In this document: piece after piece, positions 1 through 6,934 of the stretch
How positions within the stretch are numbered: position 1 is the stretch's first letter
Layout of the letters: each line of letters opens with the position of its first letter
NCBI GenBank assembly: GCA_000435055.1
Contig: FR879689.1
Span: 45,194-75,251, forward strand
Direction of reading: 5' to 3'
From: Clostridium sp. CAG:138
GTDB lineage: Bacteria > Bacillota > Clostridia > Christensenellales > CAG-138
Length of the DNA: 30,058 nt
Notes under the pieces: model-generated
Databases searched by the model: none
What the model was told of the DNA's origin: nothing
Seen by the model: the letters and a program-made list of their open reading frames with translations, nothing else
Position numbers and translations under genes: made by a program

Positions 1-609
1 ATCACGGTTCAGCATCGGAAGCCGCTCCTCGCCCGCCAAATGTCCGCAAACAAGCGAGAACCCGCTTTCCCGCAGCTTCGGCAGAGTTTCGGAGAGTTCG
101 CATTGAAAAATCCTGAGATGATATGTGCTGCCCATTGCGGCACGCAAAGCCTTTGGGGAAAATGCATCGGTGCTGCCCGTGCCGAGAAGAACCGCCGCCG
201 CACCCATTGCATCGGCCGTGCGGATTATCGTTCCGAGATTGCCGGGGTCCTGCAATGCGTCCAGCGCAGCAATAAGCCCGTGCGGAAAATCCTCCGCGCT
301 TTCGGGAGCAGTCAAATCCGGCGTTCTTACCGCCGCCGCAATCCCCTGCGGAGCGGAAGTGTCGCACACCGTTTCAAGCACGGCGCGGCTCACGGAAAAA
401 AACTCCGCACCGAGTGCCGAAACCCGTGCTTCAAAATCCGTGCGTCCCTGCTCAATAAACAGCGTTTCCGGCACAATGCCCGCCTCCAGCGCATCAAAAA
501 CAAGCCGTTCACCCTCGATAAGGTGCTGCCCGCTCTCCCGCCGCGCCGAACGATCCCGCAGGCGGCGCACAGATTTTACAATTTCGTTTTTTGTGCTTGT
601 GATAAGCAT
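1..609 (-). CDS. SpoU/TrmH-family RNA 2'-O-methyltransferase (C-terminus off the left edge)
   Basis: Predicted S-adenosylmethionine-dependent 2'-O-ribose methyltransferase of tRNA or rRNA. The 203 visible codons start at ATG 609 and read open to base 1, so only the C-terminus is missing. Residues 28-40 (QHLIEGERLVFDA) match the N-terminal substrate-binding domain. Residues 119-136 (LQDPGNLGTIIRTADAMG) are SPOUT motif 1 with its conserved Asn and Arg, and 151-165 (SPKALRAAMGSTYHL) form motif 2. The last SAM-binding knot motif would lie beyond the window. The gene follows the TSCPD gene by 26 bases on the same strand, so the two are probably co-transcribed. The ribosome binding site is weak (AGGG about 12 bases upstream). 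Pseudouridine synthases and other SAM enzymes lack this motif pair. The exact target base cannot be told. Confidence 0.88.
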   Translation of the reverse strand, partial: MLITSTKNEIVKSVRRLRDRSARRESGQHLIEGERLVFDALEAGIVPETLFIEQGRTDFEARVSALGAEFFSVSRAVLETVCDTSAPQGIAAAVRTPDLTAPESAEDFPHGLIAALDALQDPGNLGTIIRTADAMGAAAVLLGTGSTDAFSPKALRAAMGSTYHLRIFQCELSETLPKLRESGFSLVCGHLAGEERLPMLNRD

Positions 610-635
610 CTTCGGCTGCCCTGCTGCAAAAGAGC

Positions 636-884
636 TTATTCGCCGACCGCCTGCCGTATTGCACGCGCAAGCTGATCGCCGCAGGATGTATTCTTAAATC
701 CGCAGCAAATGCCGGAAAGCCTTTCGATTGCAAACTTCGGATCGGCTCCCTCAAGCAGCGAACCGATGGCCTTTAGGTTGCCGTTGCAGCCGTTCGTGAA
801 CACAATATTGTGCAGTTTGCCGTCGATAATGTCAAAATCGATCATCGTGGAACATGTTCCGCCGGTCTTGTAAGTGTAATGCAT
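636..884 (-). CDS. TSCPD domain protein, TIGR03905-like
   Basis: Small 82-residue protein of the TIGR03905/TSCPD type, a domain also found at the C-terminus of some ribonucleotide reductases. Its biochemical role is unknown. The visible signature is a set of spaced cysteines: GGTCS near residue 10, GCNGNL near 33, GICCG near 59 and TSCGDQLA near 67. The family is named for TSCPD, and here the Pro is Gly. The cysteines suggest metal or nucleotide binding, but that is inference. The start at 884 is fixed by AGGAG eight bases upstream. It is the first gene of a probable two-gene operon with the RNA methyltransferase, transcribed from a promoter at 955-984 that carries a palindrome. Confidence 0.85.
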   Translation of the reverse strand: MHYTYKTGGTCSTMIDFDIIDGKLHNIVFTNGCNGNLKAIGSLLEGADPKFAIERLSGICCGFKNTSCGDQLARAIRQAVGE

Positions 885-954
885 AAATTTCTCCTTTCAG
901 GGACGGAGCATCACCCTTTTACAGATCTCCGCCCGGGTTTCTTTCTTCATTTAT

Positions 955-984
955 ATTTTACCATAAAGCAGGGGGCATTGGCAA
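955..984 (-). promoter_or_regulatory. Promoter of the TSCPD-methyltransferase operon
   Basis: On the minus strand TTGCCA (984-979) is followed after 18 bases by TAAAAT (960-955), a good vegetative promoter. The predicted transcript starts near 948 and has a leader of about 60 bases in which CGGAG and CTCCG (904-908 with 927-931) can pair. Confidence 0.6.
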
Positions 985-989
985 TGCCC
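973..989. promoter_or_regulatory. Perfect palindrome over the -35 box, candidate operator
   Basis: GGGCATTG-G-CAATGCCC is a perfect 8-base inverted repeat around one central base. It covers the -35 hexamer of the leftward promoter, the usual place for a repressor site. It lacks a T-tract, so it is not a terminator. Confidence 0.5.
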
Positions 990-1034
990 AAGAATTTGTC
1001 GTCAATTATAATATATTTTGGTTTTTTTGTTTTT

Positions 1035-1067
1035 TTGACTTGCTTTTTGTTTTTTTTTTTTTATAAT
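1035..1067 (+). promoter_or_regulatory. Promoter of the secreted dockerin gene
   Basis: A perfect TATAAT lies at 1062-1067. Either TTGCTT at 1040-1045 (16-base spacing) or TTGACT at 1035-1040 (21 bases, long) can serve as the -35. The spacer is a run of T broken by single bases, which would be strongly curved. The start point near 1074 gives a leader of about 160 bases. Confidence 0.55.
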
Positions 1068-1143
1068 TAGAGGACGGATTGAAGGTTTCGTCTTGCGGCA
1101 GGTGTTAATTAGAGTACGGATTGAAGATTTCGTCTTGCGGCAG
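1065..1143 (+). repeat. Two 37-base direct repeats with 42-base period
   Basis: Copies at 1065-1101 and 1107-1143 both run from AATTAGAG to CTTGCGGCAG and differ at only two positions. They begin at the -10 box and extend into the 5' leader of the secreted dockerin gene. No third copy was found in the window. The other bases of 885-1234 hold the two promoters and nothing else recognisable. Confidence 0.85.
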
Positions 1144-1234
1144 TTGTTCTGCCTTCCGTCAGCAGTAATCTGAATCTGCCGTCATCGTGAAATGATATCT
1201 GCCGTAAAAACCCAAATTTGAAAGGAGAAAATCT

Positions 1235-2221
1235 ATGTTAACCTCTGTGAACATCAAACGAATCCTCAGTCTTTTGATGTGTCTCGTTCTGCTTGCCGCG
1301 GTCGGCTTGTCCGCCCGTGCCGAAACACGCACAAATCCCCTCGGGATTCCGGATGACCAGTACGAGAACATTGTTGAGTTTCTGGATACGATAAATCCGG
1401 AAACAGGCGAACCCAACGGTCAGCAGTACTGTCTCGGTTACGGTATGGCGGCATATAACGAGAGTGAAGAAGCAAAATCGGACGCAATCAACAGATTCGT
1501 TTTGATATTCAATTACGGTGATTATTCTGTGGTTGAAGGCGTCAAATTCTATTACCCCGATTATAACGACCCCAACGGCTGCACCACCACCATCTTTGTT
1601 GACCTTTACGGCTATCTCAACCTTTCCGGCACAGGTATCGGCGAATTCGTTGCCGCTCCGGACGGACTTACCGGAATCAATCTTGCCGATTGCGATCATC
1701 TGCGCATGTTTGACTTTGTCGGTGCCGATAACTGCCGGGAAATTCTTCTTTCCGGTTGTTCGAGCCTCACTAAAATTAAGCTTTACAGAACAAATACACG
1801 CCTGTTCGTTGTTCAGCCTGCCGGTTTTATTTCTCCATCAAGAATTGATGTTTTCGGCAACGGAGTACTTCAAGAAGTCATTTATGGCAATCCCCGCCTC
1901 GTCGACGTTGAAAACAACGAGTTCCGTGTGCAAGCAGAAACATTTTCAGGCAGCTTCCTCGGCTGGTATGCCGACGGTGAACTGTACTCTTCCAATAATT
2001 TCTGCCGAATTTCCGATTTTGAACACCTGACCGCCTGCTTCGGCGGCGACACGGACGGGGACGGAAACATTTCCGTTGCGGACGCCGTTCTTATCGCCCG
2101 CAATGCAATCGGCGTGAATTCGCTCAGCTGTGATTTCAACATGGCGGATATCGATGCGGACGGAAACATCAGCATTTCCGATGCGATAAGCGTTATGCGC
2201 TTTGCAATGCAGGTAAGATAA
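1235..2221 (+). CDS. Secreted protein with LRR-like region and C-terminal dockerin-like repeat pair
   Basis: 328 residues, exported. Residues 1-29 form a signal peptide (basic start, then LSLLMCLVLLAAVGL, cleavage near ARA-E). Residues about 125-190 contain LRR-like runs such as ILLSGCSSLTKIKL, and 232-269 resemble a Listeria/Bacteroides-type beta repeat (FLGWYADGE). Residues 272-328 hold two calcium-loop/helix units, DTDGDGNISVADA and DIDADGNISISDA, arranged as in a type I dockerin. AAAGGAG lies eight bases before the ATG. Dockerins bind cohesin modules, but no cohesin or enzymatic domain is visible here, so the role at the cell surface is unknown. The gene is monocistronic, with its own promoter and a terminator downstream. 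Confidence 0.85.
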   Translation: MLTSVNIKRILSLLMCLVLLAAVGLSARAETRTNPLGIPDDQYENIVEFLDTINPETGEPNGQQYCLGYGMAAYNESEEAKSDAINRFVLIFNYGDYSVVEGVKFYYPDYNDPNGCTTTIFVDLYGYLNLSGTGIGEFVAAPDGLTGINLADCDHLRMFDFVGADNCREILLSGCSSLTKIKLYRTNTRLFVVQPAGFISPSRIDVFGNGVLQEVIYGNPRLVDVENNEFRVQAETFSGSFLGWYADGELYSSNNFCRISDFEHLTACFGGDTDGDGNISVADAVLIARNAIGVNSLSCDFNMADIDADGNISISDAISVMRFAMQVR

Positions 2222-2246
2222 ATTCTCTCCTATCCTGCATCAACGG

Positions 2247-2294
2247 GCCGGACGGTTTGCAGCAACGCTGCGGCTGTTCGGCTTTGTTTTGTTT
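2247..2294 (+). terminator. Intrinsic terminator after the secreted dockerin gene
   Basis: GCCG...TTGCAGC-AAC-GCTGC...CGGC forms an interrupted stem (2247-2282), followed by TTTGTTTTGTTT. It sits 25 bases after the stop codon. Confidence 0.65.
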
Positions 2295-2342
2295 GAATTC
2301 TGCGCTTGATCGGACAATGATTATATATTTATTTAAAAAGCA

Positions 2343-2371
2343 TTTAATTTTGCCTTCAAATGGAGTATAAT
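2343..2371 (+). promoter_or_regulatory. Candidate promoter of crt-hbd
   Basis: A perfect TATAAT at 2366-2371 is preceded at 17 bases by TTTAAT, a weak -35. The start near 2378 is only about 20 bases before the AGAGGAGG ribosome binding site. Confidence 0.45.
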
Positions 2372-2413
2372 TGCAGTTGAAAAGGAAAACTGAGGCAGAG
2401 GAGGATTTTTTTC

Positions 2414-3184
2414 ATGCTTCTTTATGAAAAAGCCGGCAATATCGGCATTCTCACCATCAACCGTCCCGAGGCACTCAATGCGCTGAATTCCGCGCTTCTT
2501 GACTGCCTTTATGAAAAAGTGACCGAAATCGCACATGATACGGAGCTTCGCTGCCTTATCGTTACCGGCGCGGGCAAAGCTTTCGTTGCGGGCGCGGATA
2601 TTTCCGAAATGAAGGATCTTTCCCGTCCCGAAGCGTTCGCTTTCGGTATGCACGGTCACAAAGCATTTTGCGCACTTGAAAACCTTGCTGTTCCCGTCAT
2701 TGCGGCAGTCAACGGCTATGCACTCGGCGGCGGCTGCGAGCTTTCGCTCTGTGCGGATATTCGCATTGCCTCCGAAAAGGCGAAGTTCGGGCAGCCCGAA
2801 GTCGGTCTCGGTATCATTCCCGGTTTCGGCGGAACGCAGAGATTGACCCGCACGGTTAACCGTGCATATGCGGCCGACCTCATCCTTTCCGCACGCACTG
2901 TCAGCGCGGCGGAAGCTCTTCAAATGGGGCTTGTGAGCCGAGTTGTTCCCCCCGAGGAGCTGATGAACGAAGCAATGAAGCTTGCCGAAATGATCGCTGC
3001 AAACGCACCCATTGCCGTTCGTGCCGCAAAGAAGGCAATGCGCATTCGTTACATGAATTCGCTTGACAACGACCTTGCCGCCGAAGCAGAGCTTTTCGGA
3101 AGCTGCTTTGAAACGCAGGATCAGCAAATGGCAATGACGGCATTCGTTTCCAAAACAAAAAAAGACGAATTCACCGGCAAATAA
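2414..3184 (+). CDS. crt: Enoyl-CoA hydratase/crotonase (3-hydroxybutyryl-CoA dehydratase)
   Basis: 256-residue crotonase-fold enzyme, predicted to interconvert 3-hydroxybutyryl-CoA and crotonyl-CoA in the cytoplasm. The oxyanion-hole segments are AFVAGADISEM (56-66) and NGYALGGGCEL (100-110). The two catalytic glutamates of hydratases are both present, E109 (GGGCEL) and E129 (GQPEVGLG), at the expected 20-residue spacing, followed by PGFGGTQRL. The length is normal for the family. The start follows AGAGGAGG with 9-base spacing. It lies 60 bases before hbd, which catalyses the adjacent step, so the pair is probably one operon; a GGGC-TTCG-GCCC mini-hairpin (3190-3201) lies between them. No thiolase or acyl-CoA dehydrogenase is in the window, so direction and pathway (butyrate synthesis or degradation) are inferred. 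Confidence 0.92.
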   Translation: MLLYEKAGNIGILTINRPEALNALNSALLDCLYEKVTEIAHDTELRCLIVTGAGKAFVAGADISEMKDLSRPEAFAFGMHGHKAFCALENLAVPVIAAVNGYALGGGCELSLCADIRIASEKAKFGQPEVGLGIIPGFGGTQRLTRTVNRAYAADLILSARTVSAAEALQMGLVSRVVPPEELMNEAMKLAEMIAANAPIAVRAAKKAMRIRYMNSLDNDLAAEAELFGSCFETQDQQMAMTAFVSKTKKDEFTGK

Positions 3185-3244
3185 CATCAGGGCTTCGGCC
3201 CGAAGTTTACCAAACAACTATTTCACCGAAAGGAACTAAGCATT

Positions 3245-4087
3245 ATGAAAAATGTATTCGTTATCGGCGCAGGCACAATGGGCCTTGACATCGCACAGGT
3301 TTTCGCAACCGCGGGCTACAACGTTACCGCATACGGCAGAACCGATGCAAGCATCGGCAAATCCTCCGCAAAACTCACAAAGAGCCTTGCAAAGCGCGTT
3401 GATCGCGGCAAGATGACGCAGGAAGCAGCGGATGCGATTCTTGCACACATCACCTTTGTTACCGACTATGAGAACCTCAAAACCGCAGATCTCGTGATTG
3501 AAGCAATCGTTGAGAATATGGAAATCAAGCATAATCTCTATGCTGCAATCGATGAAATCTGCCCCGAGCACACCATTTTTGCAACCAACACAAGCTCCCT
3601 TTCCATCACGGAGCTTGCCGCCTGCACCAAGCGCGCAGACAAGTTCATCGGAATGCACTTCTTCAACCCCGCAACGGTCATGAAGCTTGTTGAGATCATT
3701 CGCGGTATGCACACTTCCGACGAAACCTTCGAAACAATCAAAGCTCTCTGCACCGAAATCGGCAAGGAACCCGTTGAAGTGGCCGAAGCTCCCGGTTTTG
3801 TTGTTAACCGCATTCTTATCCCCATGATCAACGAGGCTGTCACCATCGTTCAGGAAGGCGTTGCGTCCCCCGCAGACGTTGACACCGCAATGAAGCTCGG
3901 CGCAAATCATCCCATGGGACCGCTCGCATTGGGCGACCTTATCGGCCTTGACGTTTGCCTCGCAATCATGGACACCATGTATAACGAAACCCATGATTCC
4001 AAATACCGCGCCTGCACCCTGCTGCGCAAAATGGTTCGCGCAGGTCTGCTCGGCAGAAAAACCGGCAAGGGCTTCTTTGAGTATTAA
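3245..4087 (+). CDS. hbd: 3-hydroxybutyryl-CoA dehydrogenase
   Basis: 280-residue NAD(P)-dependent dehydrogenase interconverting 3-hydroxybutyryl-CoA and acetoacetyl-CoA. The Rossmann fold opens with VIGAGTMGLDIA (6-17). The catalytic His138 (GMHFFNP) and Glu150 are 12 residues apart, as in the family. NTSS (115-118) and the conserved Asn of GFVVNRIL (near 188) complete the active site. The C-terminal helical domain holds the family segments ANHPMGPLALGD and GRKTGKGFFEY. Length matches clostridial Hbd (about 282). The start is placed by GAAAGGAA ten bases upstream. It is co-oriented with crt, and a strong terminator at 4234 closes the unit; 4088-4233 holds nothing recognisable. Confidence 0.94.
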   Translation: MKNVFVIGAGTMGLDIAQVFATAGYNVTAYGRTDASIGKSSAKLTKSLAKRVDRGKMTQEAADAILAHITFVTDYENLKTADLVIEAIVENMEIKHNLYAAIDEICPEHTIFATNTSSLSITELAACTKRADKFIGMHFFNPATVMKLVEIIRGMHTSDETFETIKALCTEIGKEPVEVAEAPGFVVNRILIPMINEAVTIVQEGVASPADVDTAMKLGANHPMGPLALGDLIGLDVCLAIMDTMYNETHDSKYRACTLLRKMVRAGLLGRKTGKGFFEY

Positions 4088-4233
4088 TCTTTGTTGACCC
4101 GAAGCTCAGTCGGATTTTGCCCGGACATGAATCCGAGCATCTTCCCGAATGAGTCTCGCAAACGGCTCCGAGTTAAAGAAGCGTGAAAAAATCCTGCCGC
4201 TTGACCTTCTCGGAAGCAACATAACATAAATTC

Positions 4234-4273
4234 AGGGCATTGCAGCCGCTCGGCGTTTGCAATGCCCTTTTTG
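4234..4273. terminator. Strong terminator closing crt-hbd
   Basis: AGGGCATTGC (4234-4243) pairs perfectly with GCAATGCCCT (4259-4268), followed by TTTTTG. It lies between convergent genes and could also serve the minus-strand gene ending at 4315. Confidence 0.85.
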
Positions 4274-4314
4274 TGATTAAATGCTCTTCTTCCGGGTTCA
4301 CAAATAATCGTTAA

Positions 4315-5736
4315 TCATTCCCCGACAGTCATATTCTCCAGTATCAGCTCCAACTTACGGCTCTGCTCCGGGGGAAGGCTGCTGCGGCGCACCTTCAGTG
4401 CTTCCGCAAATTGTTTTTCGTTTCGGCCTTCCTCAAACTCAACGGAGGGAAAGCGTTTCAAAAGCAAAACGAATGCCGGCAGCGGAAGCATTTCGACAAG
4501 CGCGTTCATTTCAGCACTGTCAAGCAAATCATCGCACACAATATCGATTATGTCCGCTGCGGAATGCACGTTTTCCGTGATAAGCGCGAGCCTTTCGCCT
4601 GCGGTTTGAGCCGCAAGCAGATTTTCGCGAAGCCCTCTGTATTCTGCATTGCTGAGCCTTTCCCCGTCCCAAACATTGACTTCACCCATCCGGAACGCTT
4701 CCGACACCCGCGGGAAGACGCTTCGTCCGATACTTACATTGTTATGAACCGTTCTTGCAAGAATCGGCATACAGCGAACGATATACAGCCCGACACTTTT
4801 CGGCAGTTTCAAAACGGCGTCCAATTTATCCAGCGCATCGATAAGAAATGCAGCAGTTTGCTTCAAGTCGAGTGAAACGAGTTCCGCTTCAAGTGTTTCC
4901 GCTTCCTTTGCGGACAGGTCCAGCCGCTGCGGTTCGCGCCCGAAATGTGCAAGCGCAAGTGCACAAAGCAGAATCGGTTCAAACAGGTTCACCGGGCTGT
5001 CGGCATAATCCTTTGCAAGCTCGCGAAGCAGCCCATCGCATTTATCCGACGGGAATAAAAGCAAAAAGGCATTTTCAGCGTCAATATAACGCAAATACCG
5101 CTCAACAAATTCGATTCCGCAAAGTTTCGGCCTGCCCGCAAGCGGCGGATAGTCCGCAGTTATGTGAATCTCCCGCGCCGAAAACACGGGCGAATACAGT
5201 TTAAAGAACCCGTTTATACCGTCCGAAACCGTTGAAAACCAGAATCTGTTGGGATTTTTGAATAAGTTACGCAAAATGCGTTTTTGAAGCCCTCTTGCGC
5301 GGTTCATACGAAGGTTTGCTTCCGCCATGCCGTCATTATAAAGCTGCACAAGCGCAGTGTTCACAAGCGCTTCCGCCGCCTCTTCCGCACTCGGATACCT
5401 TTTCAGGTTCAAACCGATTATATATGTTACGGAAAGAAGCAGCTTTCTTCCCTCTTCAGCGGGCAATGAACTGCTTCTGCCCCCCGTTCGCTTATCCGCC
5501 AACGTTTTAAGCAGATCCGCAAGCTGCACCTGCAAGCTTGAAACATCCGTTTCCGAAAGCAGTCCCGCAGCGTTTGCAGCCTGCACAAGTGATGCAAAAT
5601 AATCCGTCGGATCGGGGCGGAAGCCGTCAAGCGCATGTGCCCCGTGCTTCTCCAAGCTGTCGCCCGCCGATGCTGCAAATCCGTCGGATGCCTTCAACGA
5701 TTCCGTTTCATGGATTTTAACTCCGTGTTCTTCCAT
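4315..5736 (-). CDS. Conserved hypothetical protein, DUF6179-like
   Basis: 473 residues with no signal peptide or membrane segment, mostly helical and rich in Leu, Ala and Glu. I recognise it as resembling the DUF6179 family of Clostridia, partly because it follows a DUF6323-like gene, the pairing usual for these families. No catalytic motif is visible. Recognisable stretches are a helical N-terminal half (DYFASLVQAANAAGLL near 45, SVTYIIGLNLKRYPSAEEA near 101), a central GRPKLCGIEFVERYLRYIDAEN segment near 200-221, and the C-terminal RNEKQFAEALKVRRSS. The start at 5736 has AAAGGAG about 13 bases upstream and GGGAG closer, so initiation could be a few codons off. It shares the promoter at 6407-6435 with the upstream gene. 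Function unknown. Confidence 0.75.
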   Translation of the reverse strand: MEEHGVKIHETESLKASDGFAASAGDSLEKHGAHALDGFRPDPTDYFASLVQAANAAGLLSETDVSSLQVQLADLLKTLADKRTGGRSSSLPAEEGRKLLLSVTYIIGLNLKRYPSAEEAAEALVNTALVQLYNDGMAEANLRMNRARGLQKRILRNLFKNPNRFWFSTVSDGINGFFKLYSPVFSAREIHITADYPPLAGRPKLCGIEFVERYLRYIDAENAFLLLFPSDKCDGLLRELAKDYADSPVNLFEPILLCALALAHFGREPQRLDLSAKEAETLEAELVSLDLKQTAAFLIDALDKLDAVLKLPKSVGLYIVRCMPILARTVHNNVSIGRSVFPRVSEAFRMGEVNVWDGERLSNAEYRGLRENLLAAQTAGERLALITENVHSAADIIDIVCDDLLDSAEMNALVEMLPLPAFVLLLKRFPSVEFEEGRNEKQFAEALKVRRSSLPPEQSRKLELILENMTVGE

Positions 5737-5811
5737 TGCTCCCGTCGTTCTCCTTTCAGTCGGCTGTTTATCCCTCAGCTTCTTTTCGGCTGCAAAACAC
5801 CGCCGCCGTTT

Positions 5812-5967
5812 TCAGCTCTGTTCATACTGTTCCGCACGGTAAATGAAGCTTTCCAACGGCTCTCCGCTGCGGACATGTTCCGCAAGCATCGGCAGCGCAC
5901 GTCCCGCAAGCAATTCGAGAGAACCCTTGCAGAACCCATTGAAAGCTTCCTTCATGAAATCAATCAG
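5812..5967 (-). pseudogene. In-frame 3' remainder of the DUF6323-like gene beyond a TAA codon
   Basis: Directly after the TAA at 5970-5968 the same frame stays open for 51 codons (beginning LIDFMKEAFNGF and ending ESFIYRAEQYEQS) to TGA at 5814-5812. The composition is fully protein-like, and it reads as the normal C-terminus of the family. With a GAA in place of TAA the reading frame would run 5812-6321 as one 169-residue protein. No ribosome binding site precedes it, so it is unlikely to be translated separately. The open frame is directly seen; that it belongs to the family is from memory of the family sequence. Confidence 0.7.
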
Positions 5968-6321
5968 TTAATCGTCTGAAACGATGTCCATCGTTTCATT
6001 TTTAAATTCATAAAACAGTCCGGTGACCTCATGCAGGGTCTGCTCATAATCCTCCTGCGAAATCCACGGCGAATCACAGAATGCTTCGGCAATCCTGCCG
6101 AGAACGCCTGCACCGAATTCCATCCTTCCCGTGCGCTGCAATGCAGCATTTCGTGTTGCGATAATCGCTGCCGCCTGCTTCCGGGAAAGAACAAGCCCGT
6201 ATTTTTGAGCTTTTTCGTTGCTTTTCAGCAACAGCCTCGTTTCGTTTTTCTGCGCCGCGCCGCCCGAAAGCAATGAAAGTGAAAAGACGGCATCTGCATT
6301 TTTGCTGTTGTTTGAGTCCAT
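5968..6321 (-). CDS. DUF6323-like protein, shortened by an in-frame stop
   Basis: 117 residues as read. It resembles DUF6323, a clostridial family of unknown function encoded next to DUF6179 proteins. The visible core is KYGLVLSRKQAAAIIATRNAAL, then GRMEFGAGVLGRIAEAF, then CDSPWISQEDYEQTLHEV and FYEFKNETMDIVSDD. The ORF could begin at 6435, but that lies in the -35 box of the promoter; ATG 6321 is preceded by GGAGG at seven bases and is the true start. TAA at 5970-5968 ends it where a Glu codon is expected, and the frame then continues open (see 5812-5967). It is first in an operon with the DUF6179-like gene. It may be a nonsense mutant, a recoded gene or a sequencing error. Confidence 0.7.
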   Translation of the reverse strand: MDSNNSKNADAVFSLSLLSGGAAQKNETRLLLKSNEKAQKYGLVLSRKQAAAIIATRNAALQRTGRMEFGAGVLGRIAEAFCDSPWISQEDYEQTLHEVTGLFYEFKNETMDIVSDD

Positions 6322-6406
6322 TTGCACCTCCGCAATGCTGTTTGCAAGAATAAATCGTATGTTTCCTGAGTATTTCAATATTTTACGCGTCATCCCGGAA
6401 TTGCTC

Positions 6407-6435
6407 ATTATATCCCTATAAATACTCGCCGTCAA
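6407..6435 (-). promoter_or_regulatory. Promoter of the DUF6323/DUF6179-like operon
   Basis: Minus-strand TTGACG (6435-6430), a 17-base spacer and TATAAT (6412-6407) form a near-perfect vegetative promoter. The start is near 6400, with a leader of about 80 bases. Confidence 0.8.
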
Positions 6436-6479
6436 GCTTTCTTTGTGATAATTGCTGATTAATTGTTTTTAACGAAAAA

Positions 6480-6556
6480 GTTTCCGACCGCAATGCTCCT
6501 CTGCCCGGAATCCGAACAATTCAACCCGGGCAAAGTGTTCATGTTTTTTCGGAAAC
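6480..6556. other. Nested inverted repeat, possible structured RNA or regulatory hairpin
   Basis: GTTTCCGA (6480-6487) pairs with TCGGAAAC (6549-6556), and inside them TGCCCGG (6502-6508) pairs with CCGGGCA (6526-6532). The element lies between divergent promoters and is flanked by A-runs. No open reading frame explains it. Confidence 0.45.
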
Positions 6557-6626
6557 AAAAAATATGGAAATTTAGCGGCATCGGACGGCAAATTTACGGC
6601 TGCCTCATATATTGTTTCAAACCATA

Positions 6627-6655
6627 TTGACAACGACTTTCAACAAAGCTATACT
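6627..6655 (+). promoter_or_regulatory. Upstream promoter ahead of the XRE-ABC block
   Basis: TTGACA (6627-6632), 17 bases, then TATACT (6650-6655). The start near 6662 is about 270 bases before the regulator gene. A small hairpin TTCCC-GTGAT-GGGAA followed by TTTTT (6746-6765) could end a short transcript. A second promoter, TTGCCC-17-TATCAT (6840-6868), lies closer to the gene. Confidence 0.6.
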
Positions 6656-6745
6656 GAAAACCGATATTGCGCAATTGCAGTTATCAAATATTTTTCCGTC
6701 CACACCGTGAATCCCCCTGTTTCGGGAGCGGCACGGAGTGCGGTT

Positions 6746-6765
6746 TTCCCGTGATGGGAATTTTT
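6746..6765 (+). terminator. Short hairpin with T-tract, possible attenuator
   Basis: TTCCC (6746-6750) and GGGAA (6756-6760) enclose a five-base loop and are followed by five T. The stem is short, so termination would be partial at best. It lies about 85-100 bases downstream of the start predicted from the 6627 promoter. Confidence 0.3.
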
Positions 6766-6934
6766 CCGTATCTACGGCAAAAATCGTCTCAGTTGCGCAT
6801 ATCGCAGCCACGGGTTGACAAATTGCCCGCCTCCCTTTATTGCCCGCAACGGCAAAAAAGCGTATCATTACGGCAGTAAACCCGCCCGCGAACAGGCGGC
6901 GGAAAAAGTTAAACAGAAGGGAACGGTCACAGCA

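Noticed and set aside
2333..3994. Antisense frames opposite crt and hbd
   Set aside because: Shadows of two clearly assigned enzymes; no ribosome binding sites.
6322..6435. Longer N-terminus for the DUF6323-like protein
   Set aside because: Its first codon lies in the -35 box; ATG 6321 has GGAGG at the right distance.
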